Source: Emiliania huxleyi CCMP1516
Lineage: Eukaryota; Haptophyta; Isochrysidales; Noelaerhabdaceae
NCBI RefSeq assembly: GCF_000372725.1
Contig: NW_005201113.1
Location: 125,178-189,177 of the forward strand
Reading direction: 5' to 3'
Length of the DNA: 64,000 nucleotides
Position numbers and translations under genes: made by a program. Positions 10,377 through 19,077 of this stretch are shown one piece after another. A model generated the notes under the pieces. That model searched no databases, had not been told where the DNA came from, and worked only from the letters and a program-made list of their open reading frames with translations. Every line of letters begins with the position of its first letter. Position 1 is the stretch's first letter.

Positions 10377-13327
10377 ATGCGGACCCTCCTCCGCGCGCTC
10401 GTGCTCGCTCTCTTTCTCAGACGAGCCCAGGGCGTGTGTACGCCCGACGCTGCCCTGATTGTCGCTGACCCAGTCTTCACGCGGCGCACCATTGTCACCA
10501 ACGAAGCCAAGGGTGCGAGGTGCGCACAAGCAGCCGATCTGGACGGCGACGGCTTGCTTGACATCGTCTCGGCCTCTTCGACGGACAACACCGTCGCGTG
10601 GTACAAGAACCTCGGAGGTGACGCGTGGTCGGGCAAAAACGACATCACGTACTCGTCCAACGGCGCTCGCATCGTGGACACGGGAGATGTGGACGGTGAT
10701 GGGGATGTAGATGTGGTGGTTGCGTCGTACTACGATGACGCAGTCAGATGGATCGAGAACGACGGGACCGGCGTGTTTACCGAGACTCACCTCATCACCA
10801 CCAGCGCCGTGAACGCGCAGGGCGTGGAGCTCGCCGACCTTGATGGAGATGGCGATCTCGACGTCATCTCGGCCTCGTCCGGCGACAACACTGTAGCAGT
10901 TTATCTCAACATCGGAGTCGACGGCTCCTTCTGCGAGATAAAGCGCATCGTCGATGACAACGCTGTTGGCGTGCGCACAGTTATTGCAGTCGACCTTGAC
11001 GGGGATGGCGACAACGACCTCGTGTCCGCCTCGAAAGACGACAACACGGTCGCGTGGTACCCCAACGACGGTGCCGCCAGCTTTCCTGAGAAGGTCGTTA
11101 TCTCCAACACATCGTTTGGCGCGTACAGCCTGGTGGCGCGCGACATCGATGCTGATGGAGACATGGACTTGTTTGTCGCGTCCAATGGTGACGACACTGT
11201 GGCGTTGTGGCGTAACGAAGGCGCGGGGGTCTTCACAAAGACGATCATTTACGCTGAGGCCGACTTCGTTCTCTCAGTGACTGCCTTCGATTTTGACCGC
11301 GACGGCGACATGGATGTGGCGTCCGCCTCGTACTTTGATGGCATCATCAGGTGTAGACCCCCTTGCGTCACTACGTGCCTCCCCGTGTTTGGTGCCGCGT
11401 CCTGTGCCCCCGAGTTCATTTTTATCCCCTGCATCAGGTGGTACGAGAACCTCGACGGCAACGGCACGACATGGCAGAACCACACGCTGTACGTCGGAGC
11501 GCAGGGCCACTATGTGAGCACGGGTGACCTGGACGGCGACGGCGACGAGGACCTCATAGCTGTGACCAAGAGCGAGAACAGAGTGCAGGTCTTCTTTGCA
11601 GCCACCAGCTGCGACGAAGGCACGGGCGCCGACGCGGGCTCTGCTGCGTGCTGCCGGCTCGGGCAGAGCTTCAACGGGAGCGCGTGTGTCGCATGCTCAC
11701 CGGGAACATACGGCATCATCGGAACCGACGGCCTTGCCGAGTGCACCGCCTGCCCTGCGACCTGCACGATCCCGGGGCTGGTGGTCACGCCTGCGACATG
11801 CTCAGGCGCACTGGGCCTTGCACTTGTAATGCCGTGGGGCTCCTGTCGTCTAGACGTGGAGACGCGAGGGTCGCCCCCCCTTGCCCCACCACCTGTGTGT
11901 GTGGAGAAGTTTACCTTACCTTACCTTACCTGCTCAGGCGTCACTGGCTGCGCCGACGCGTCGGCGAGTGCGGCCGCATGCGACTGCCCCGACAACGAGT
12001 TCAAATCGAACATCACTGACACCTGCACGGCATGTCCTTCTGGCCAGACCAAGCCGCCGTCCCCTACGCGTCCCCTCGTCTCCTTCGCGGCTGAGACGAT
12101 GTGGCAGGGCTTTCTGAACACCTGCGAAGTCGACTCCTCTCAGGCCAAGGTTGACCCCGTGCCCATCATAGCGGGCTGCGGCGGAGGCCTATTGATGCTA
12201 TTGCTCGGCTTCATCGCGTACAAGCTCATAGCGCGCTACCGCCAGGCTGTTGCCGATAGCCAGGCATATGGCGCGTGGCTCGAGACGCAGGTGGACAACG
12301 CGTTGGCTAACGTCAATAAGCTGGGATTCTGTGTATGCTTCCTGCCTCTGTCCGCGCTCAAATCAGCGGGCAGGCTGCCAGCACACGAGGAGCTACGCAA
12401 TAGCGGCCTGCTGCGCATGCTCGACACGTACGAGCAGGTGATCGCCTTCATCGAGCAACACCCGACAGTCTTCTTCAGCCACCAGTGGCTCGCCAGGACC
12501 GAGCCCGATCCGAACGATCGGCATCTGAACGCGATGCTTCGGGCCGCGGAGGCACTGTGTGACAAGGAGGGCGTCGATTCGGACCATCTCTACTGCTGGA
12601 TCGACTACGCGTGCATCCCACAGGCCAACGCCGTCATGAAAGCGCAGTCGATCGCGACGATTGCACTGTACGCAAGCGTGTGCCGCTACTTTGTGGCTGT
12701 TTGCCCCACGTTGCAGAATGAGGGCGATCTCTTTGATGTGGACACGTACCAGCGGCGCGGCTGGTGTCGTCTCGAGCAGTGGGCGCGGCTGACAGTCGGC
12801 GGGCTGAAGGCGATGTTCGTCTACAATGGCACGCTCAACGAGCTCGCTGGCCACGTCGAGTGGTACGAGGACTCCATCCGAGTGCTCCAGGGCAACTTTG
12901 CGGAGCCGGACGACAAGCTCAAACTCGTGCCGATTATCTTGGCCCTGTGGGCCTCGGCCCTCCGCAGCAGGCACGAAAACAACGACGACGTTGGTGTGTA
13001 CGAGCTGGTCCGCTCTCCGCGCGGTCGGGCCCGGGCTCGCGGCACTCCTCGCCTCACAGCTCCCCGCCCCCGTCTGGCTCGCAGGTGAACTTCAGCAAGA
13101 GCGAGGTTTTCCCGAAAGAGTACTTTGGCTCTCTCGTCACGCTACTCGAGGACAAGATCGCGGGCGAGCTCACCTCGGGTGGCGACGACGCGACGTCGGT
13201 TGTCTCCTCGTCCAATAGATCTAGGTCGTCAGCCTCTTCCCGAAGGCACGCAGTGAGGCGAACCCGATCCGACAACGCGCTCTTCCAGGCATTCAAAAGT
13301 GCGCAGGGGCGGCCAAAGCAAGTGTGA
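10377..13327 (+). CDS. receptor-like protein: FG-GAP repeats, TM, HET/TIR-like domain
   Basis: Exons 10377-11350, 11438-11805, 11938-13007 and 13085-13327 give 884 residues. A signal peptide (LLRALVLALFLRRAQG) leads into FG-GAP/VCBS repeats with calcium-binding DLDGDGDLD-type loops, the beta-propeller pattern of integrin alpha chains. A cysteine-rich region (ACCRLGQSF, CVACSPGTYG, CTACPSG) and one membrane span at about 523-546 (GLLMLLLGFIAYKL) follow. The inside part has FFSHQW near 625 and WIDYACIPQ near 668, then RRGWCRLEQW, resembling HET/TIR-superfamily domains. Such a layout suits a surface receptor that signals through the inner domain; this is inference. Introns 1 and 3 are GT-AG and intron 2 is GC-AG; introns 1 and 2 are flanked by direct repeats. 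Confidence 0.85.
11351..11437 (+). other. intron 1 of receptor-like gene, flanked by CATCAGGTG repeat
   Basis: This 87-bp GT-AG intron keeps the reading frame and has no stop, so it could be mistaken for coding sequence. Removing it restores GIIRWYENLDG, a perfect FG-GAP repeat. CATCAGGTG occurs at both splice junctions. Its 3' half (TGCCGCGTCCTGTGCCCCCG, then AGTTCATTTTTAT) recurs on the minus strand at 53060-53100. Confidence 0.85.
11806..11937 (+). other. intron 2 of receptor-like gene, GC-AG, flanked by TGCTCAGGCG
   Basis: This 132-bp intron is in frame and stop-free. TGCTCAGGCG spans both the donor (CTCAG/GCGCAC) and the acceptor (CTCAG/GCGTCA). Its removal gives TCSGVTGCADAS. Most of its interior has a copy at 5535-5645 on the minus strand. 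Confidence 0.75.
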
Positions 13328-13608
13328 ACGCTAAGGCCCACGCTCCATAGAACTAGAAGAATAGATCGCGGCCGGATGTTTGGCGAGAAGGCAGAAGTGC
13401 TCTGCAGAGCACAGTTAGTGCCTCGCTCCCATAGCTTTCGCATCGTCGTTATGAGTTTCTCGTTTACCTGTGAGAGAGAACTTTGTTGTAAAGTGGTCCG
13501 GCCAAGGCTTTTCTTCGGCGCGGCTTCCTAGCGCGTCCGCGCTCGACGGCATGGTGGACGTCGAGGCTCGCCTGCTCGAGGGCGGCTCGACGCGGCGCCG
13601 ACCGGAGG

Positions 13609-14566
13609 ATGCGGGATGCCGGGCCTGCCGCAGGTGGGCACGCAGCTGCTTCAGGCTCCAAGAAGGGGCCTGGCTGCTCTCACAGCGGCGCTGGTACGAG
13701 CGCTGCTGCTGCTGAGGGCGGCGAGGGGGCGGTGGCTCGTGGCTGGCAGCGACGGCTGTGCAGTGGCACGCGCACCCCAGAGGCGGAGAGCGGCGCCCGC
13801 GAGGCGTGGGCCGCAGTTGTTGCTGGCGGAGGTGGACCCGTTGTGTCTGTTGACACATCGGAATCCGCGCCGCCGGCGGAGGAGGGGAAGGGCAGCTTGC
13901 CTTTGCCCGTTGCCTGTTCCTGGTTGTACCCGCGTACCGTCCACACCCGGCCACGAACCCACGCCGCAGTCGCCCGACATTGCGGCGGGGGGCGGAGTCT
14001 GGACTCATTCTTATTTTGCGAGGTCCCAGGAGCAAGCGGTGGGCACGGCAACCGACGAGGAGGTCGAGGAGGAGGCAGCGGGGGCGGCTTCGGGCGCGGC
14101 GCGCGGCGCCGAGCCGGACGGCCCTCCCACTGCTCGCCAATCTCGCCCCTCCCACTACTCGGTTGCCCAGTGGGCGGCTATCCAGGCGGCTGAGAAGGCG
14201 GCATGGGACGCGGCGCGCTGCCCTAGGTTTAGGGCGGCTTTGGACGCTGTGCCGGAATGTTGCGACGGAGGGCCGGTGCTATGGACTCGCAGTTTGTGTT
14301 TGCAGGACGACACAGGCGGCTACGTGGAGGGGTGGAAGGAAGCGGTGAAGGCGGGAGAGATTCTGCTCTTCGACGAGGAGCGGGCGAAGGTGATGCGGTA
14401 TGCTCCTGGCGGGGGCGCGGTCGAGGGCGCGGGGGTGGGTCGCGCAGTGCCCGCTGGCGGGGCAAGCGGCGAGGGGTCGCCGGGGGGGATGATGGGGATG
14501 GTCTTTTCGGCGAGCACTACGGTGCTCGCGGATTCGACTGTCCCCCCGGTCGTGCCCACCTTTTGA
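13609..14566 (+). CDS. hypothetical protein, probably two exons
   Basis: The best supported part is 13970-14566: SRPSHYSVAQWAAIQAAEKA, then CPRFRAALDAVPECC, TRSLCLQDDTGGYVEGW and GEILLFDEERAKV, with protein-like composition and a stop at 14566. A frame from ATG 13609 (MRDAGPAAGGHAAASGSKKG) fits the N-terminal part better and can be joined by an intron of about 61 bp (donor at 13909, acceptor ending 13969, phase 0). A single-frame alternative starts at ATG 13616. I recognise no family. The middle is acidic (DEEVEEEA) and the C-terminus low complexity. Confidence 0.45.
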
Positions 14567-14775
14567 GGACGACGGCGCCTTCTAAAGGTCCGTCGCCGGC
14601 TGTGCCTCCTTTGGTACCTGTGTCGAACCTGTGTGCTGTGCCAGAGTTTTTTGCAATTCTTTCTTCTGGAGCTTTGATGTAAAATTCTTTCTTCTCGGTG
14701 TGCCTGTGATAGTACTAGCACGCGCCAGTTCGCACCTGTGTCGAGCCTGTCTGCTGTGAGACCGAGTTGCGTTGT
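14567..14775 (+). repeat. two tail-like copies with AATTCTTTCTTCT
   Basis: The sequences at 14625-14695 and 14700-14775 contain CACCTGTGTCGAGCCTGTCT, CACGCGCCAGTTCGCACC and GATGTAAAATTCTTTCTTCT. They match 21905-21985 and, more loosely, the end of the retrotransposon at 17955-18040. No gene lies between 14567 and the inverted repeat that starts at 14970. Confidence 0.75.
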
Positions 14776-14969
14776 TTAAAGGCCTATTTCGGCTCTTGGG
14801 CGGCCGCCCTCAAACCCTATAGGGTTTGCGTTCGTCCGCGCGCGGCCCCAATGCCGGGCTCTGCGCCGGGTATTTCGGGCGCCGAGAGTGGCCTGGCCCC
14901 GGACCCACCCCCGAAGGCCGATGGCGACATGCACCGCGACCCATTCCGCCTCCTGGAGGCTGCTCTCAG

Positions 14970-16724
14970 ACGTTCAAGCGGCGCCAGGCAGCGGCTCGGC
15001 CGCGCATCCTTCACACACGCCGCCACGACCGGGATGAGAGAGCCCGGTGTCGAGCCCTGGTGCGAGCTGCATGTGAGGGGCGGCTGTGGACAAAGCAGGC
15101 CCACCAGACGGGCGTCAAAGCTTGCCGTCGGGGTGCTGTCATGGGGAGAGCCCGAGACAGCTGCAGAGGAGCCGAGTGCAGTGGCGAGCCAGAGGCTACC
15201 TGGGTCACCAAGTGGTAGCCCTTGCCCATTCTGAGCAGGGCTGTGCTTTGGTGGGGTTGTGCTTGAGCATGTGTGAAGTGGGAGTGTGTGCCGGCGGTGT
15301 CTGTGGGTGAAACGGGCGTGTATGAGGCCGTAAGAGCCGTGGTATGAGCCAGAGTGGGCTGCATCACCCAAGGTAAGGACGGTTTGGGACAGCTCAGACT
15401 TGATACTGATGGGACTGGGCCAGGTGAGCGACAGAGAAGGCGAGGTGGTGAGCTGGGAAGCCGCTTTGTCGGCACCTGGACGTGTCGCGATGAACTGCCG
15501 AAAAGCACCTTTTGCGGCTGTTGCTCGAAACTTCGGGAGACAAGGCCTACATATTATGACTGCATCGATGCGCCTGGTGCATGAGGGCTGCGGGTCGGGA
15601 CATTTCACGGTCGGTGGCGCCGGTGATGGCCTCCGTAAAGCCCTCGCAATCGCCTCGGATGGGGTCCACCGGAGACAATCTCGAGCCCTCTCCGTGGCAT
15701 CACGAGCCGGTGTGAGCTTGCAGACCCAAGGTAAGTGCGGTCTGGGATGGCTCAGGCGTGCTACTGACGGGCCTGGGCCAGGAGGGCGACAGAGAAGGCG
15801 AGGTGGTGCGCTGAGAGGCTGGAGCGTCCGCGTGTGACCGTGTCGCGATGCAACTGCCAAAAAGCGCTATTTCCTGCTCCCAGCGCACCACCTCGCCTTC
15901 TCTGTCGCCCTCCTGGCCCAGGCCCATCAGTAGCAAGCCTTAGCCGTCCCAGACTGCACTTACCTTGGGTCTGCAAGCTCACACCGGCTCGTGATGGCAC
16001 GCAGAGGGCTCGAGATTGTCTCCGGTGGACCCCATCCGAGGCGATTGCGAGGGCATTCCGGAGGTCATTATCGGCGCCACCGACCGTGAAATGTCCCGAC
16101 CCGCAGCCCTCATGCACCAGGCGCATCGATGCAGTCATAATATGTAGGCCTTGTCTCCCGAAGTTTCGAGCAACAGCCGCAAAAGGTGCTTTTCGGCAGT
16201 TCATCGCGACACGTCCAGGTGCCGACAAAGCGGCTTCCCAGCTCACCACCTCGCCTTCTCTGTCGCTCACCTGGCCCAGTCCCATCAGCAGCAAGTCTGA
16301 GCCGTCCCAAACCGCACTTTTTCTTGGGTGATGAAGCTCACTCTGGCTCATACCACGGCTCTGCAGCCTCACACACGCCCGTTTCAGCCACAGACACTGC
16401 CGGCACGCACTCCCACTTCACACACGCTCAAGCACAACCCCATCAAAGCACATCCCTGCTCAGAATGGGCAAGGGCTACCACCTGGTGACCCTGGTAGCC
16501 TCTGGCTCGCCACTGCACTCGGCTCCTCTGCAGCGGTCTCGGCTCTCGCCACGACAGCACGCCGACGGCAAGCTTTGACGCCCGTCTGGTGGACCTGCTG
16601 TGGCCACAGCCGCCCCTGACATGCATCTCGCACCATGACTCGACACCGGGCCCGCTCAGCTTGGTCGTGGCGGCGTGTGTGAAGGATGCGCGGCCGAGCC
16701 GCTGGCTGGCGCCGCTTGAGCGTC
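14970..16724. repeat. long inverted repeat, arms about 845 bp, loop about 65 bp
   Basis: The left arm 14970-15814 is the near-identical reverse complement of 15880-16724. The outer ends pair TTCAAGCGGCGCC with GGCGCCGCTTGAG and the inner ends pair GGTGGTGCGCT with AGCGCACCACC. Each arm also holds two related internal blocks around GAGGGCGACAGAGAAGGCG and GTGTCGCGATGAACTGCCGA. Open frames run through both arms but none matches a known family. A transcript would fold into a very long hairpin. Confidence 0.88.
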
Positions 16725-16929
16725 CGAGATGGCCGCAGCAGAGGCCACGCGTCGCGCCGCCGGCCAATCCCAGCCTCTCGGCGGTCGAGTTGGTCGAGCT
16801 GGCGGGCGGAGAGCCGCCAAGAGGGCAGCAGCGGAGCGTGAGAGGCCGTGCGAGCTTGCGCTAGCGAAGCGCTAGCGCTTCGGGCGATTTCAATAGGCGG
16901 CCTACCTCGGCTAAATTCCTTCTTCGGCG

Positions 16930-18040
16930 GTGAGCCAGGATGGCGCCGGCGCCTTCCTCAACGCCATCCCAATGCGGGATGACATGCGAATGGAGACTTG
17001 GGCGATGCGTCTTTCGGTGCAGCGCCGCCTGGGTCTCCCCCTCGACGTGGCCTGCCAGGCCGCGGCGGCGGGCAAGAAGACTCGGAATGGGAAGACCCAC
17101 GACGAGTATGGCGACGCTGCTGTCAACGTACCGCAGCAGGGCCACAACACCAGACACAAGTACACGCTTCGACGCCTCATCCTCGCCCTACGCGCCGCGT
17201 GGGGCACCGCTGTGCGAATGGAGCCGAAAGCCCACCTCGGTCAGAGTTACAACAAACAACCCGACGTGGACGCGGACAACATTGGCTCGCACGGCACGCA
17301 CTATTGCGGAGACGTCAAGGTCGTCTGTTCCCTCAGCAGCAGCGGGGAGCACGGTCGGAAGGGCGCTTTTGTCGCTTTCGGCAACACTGAATCATTCTAC
17401 CGGAACATGGTCATGGGGCATGGGCCCTACTCCCAGGAGGGAGAGGGAGGTGGGGGCCAGGGAGAGGGGGGGGGAGAGGAGGAGGGGGGGGGGGAGGGTT
17501 CGGAAAAAAGGGGGGCGGCATGGAGGGGGAGAGGAAGAGCAAGGGCGAGAGGGGGCAAGGGACTGGGCGCTGGCATACCAGGGGGGGCAGGGTGGTGGGC
17601 GGCGACCGCCGCATACCGTCCTACGGCGGGGGACTATCGCTACGCCAGGGAAGACAAGGGCGTCGAAGTGCAGCTGCTGCTGTTCGAATCGTTCGGCGGG
17701 TTCGGAAAGGGGGTCCGTGAGATCCTCCGGAGAGCGGCGGACGTGCTACAGAACAAGCTGACGCGGGCCCAGTACCTCGATGAGGTGACTTGGACCACCA
17801 AGAGCTGGCTGGGGCTGCAGAAGCAGCGCATCTCAGTCGTTCTTCACACGGCCATCGCAGAGCAGGTCGTGAATGAGCTTGCCTGTGGCGGGGGAGGGCG
17901 GGTGCACGGAGCTAAGTGCCTCGCCACCCTCGCAGGAGTCGCTTAGGCGGCTCCCGTGGTGTACCTGTGTTCGTGCCAGTGCGCGCCAGTCCCGTGCCCA
18001 GTGTTGTGCGAGGGAGTTTGGTTGTAAGATTCTTTCTTCT
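16930..18040 (+). mobile_element. 3' end of a non-LTR retrotransposon
   Basis: The frame 16930-17946 lacks an upstream start and resembles the C-terminal part of LINE-type reverse transcriptase polyproteins: DGAGAFLNAIP, SVQRRLGLPL, GHNTRHK, CGDVKVVCSL and finally WLGLQKQRISVVLHTAIAEQ. A Gly/Glu/Arg-rich insert sits at 17420-17590. The last 26 codons and about 60 bp of 3' sequence recur at 56153-56285. The element is 5'-truncated, as usual for such elements. The catalytic reverse transcriptase domain is absent from the window. Confidence 0.65.
18021..18040 (+). promoter_or_regulatory. GTTGTAAGATTCTTT element upstream of DUF2237 gene
   Basis: This ends the retroelement-like stretch and lies about 100 bp before the ATG at 18139, in the sense direction. 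Similar elements lie upstream of other genes here. It may be an element tail or a reused promoter. Confidence 0.3.
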
Positions 18041-18138
18041 CGAGCAAGTGAACCTACCAGCCAAGCATGTAGGCCCACACCCGACCGGAGGTTTAGTCGG
18101 CCCACACCCGACCCTGCCAACGTCGGTGCGCCTCGCCG

Positions 18139-18594
18139 ATGCCTGAGCTCAATATTCTCGGCACGCCCCTCCAGCCGTGCACTCGCCGCGGTCGTGACCC
18201 GGTGACCGGTTGGAGGCGTGACGGCTTCGCCTCTTACCATACGAGCGACGGCGGCTGCCACATCATCGCGTCGGAACTGACACTTGAGTTTCTGCTCTTC
18301 ACCAAATCTCGAGGAAACCCCCTCTACAGGCCGCCCTTTTGGGTTCGCTTTCTCTGCGGTTTCAAGGGGTTGGAGCCCGGCGACCGCTGGGCTCTGTGTG
18401 TGTCGCGTTGGCTGGAGGCTGAGCGAGCTGGCAAGGCGCCGCCAATCCTGGCAAAGGCGACCAGTGTCAAGGCCCTGTCCTTTGTAGACAAGCAAGTGTT
18501 GCTGAGACACGCAATCGACCTCGATGGCGAGCTGCCCAATGTGGCACGCACGGGTGGTACGGAGAAATGGATTGCCGTGACGAGGCGCAAATAG
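18139..18594 (+). CDS. DUF2237 family protein
   Basis: The ATG at 18139 gives 151 residues, close to the usual size for the family. Conserved DUF2237 blocks are seen in order: LNILGTPLQPC near the start, DPVTGWRRDGF, FTKSRGNPL, then GLEPGDRWALCVSRW and KAPPILAKAT. The biochemical function of the family is not established. It is a single exon, right after the retroelement end. Confidence 0.88.
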   Translation: MPELNILGTPLQPCTRRGRDPVTGWRRDGFASYHTSDGGCHIIASELTLEFLLFTKSRGNPLYRPPFWVRFLCGFKGLEPGDRWALCVSRWLEAERAGKAPPILAKATSVKALSFVDKQVLLRHAIDLDGELPNVARTGGTEKWIAVTRRK

Positions 18595-19077
18595 AGCCGT
18601 GGACTGAGATACCCAGCACGGTGGAGCAGTGCACTCTGAAGTCTGATCAGACTCTGTGGTTGTGCCTCTGAGCTTGTTTGTGGTCACTCTGCGGAGCTCT
18701 GAGACACTACTTCAGAATGCCACCCCGCCCGTCAGCCGCCGCGCGGGCCGCGGTACCGCTCTACGCGGCTGGGCTCTCACTGAGTACTGTCTTTTTACTG
18801 CTACTGGGGTGTGCTGCGAGAAAGAGGGATGCATTTTGAGCGCGGGCCGGCGCGCGCGACTCAAGCGAGAGGCAAGCTGCACATCCCCTAAAACCGCGCT
18901 CAACGTAAACCGATCTTGGCCGCACGAGCCAAAGGCATTAGGACGGATCTCTCTTGTCCGGCGCGGTGGAGCCCGTGCCCTCTAAACCTCTCACCGTGTG
19001 CGCCTCCTCCCGCCTGCTCTCTCCGCGGGCGCTCCTTATCGGAGCGAGTCCGCGCGCGGGCCCGAGACTTTACGCCC
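18595..19077. other. no supported gene
   Basis: The stretch lies between two converging genes, DUF2237 (+) and the EGY protease (-), and probably holds their 3' ends. No RNA gene or clear repeat is seen. Confidence 0.4.

Noticed and set aside
14767-16767. Several overlapping frames across the inverted repeat
   Set aside because: They are mirrored on both arms and strands and match no family; the repeat structure explains them.
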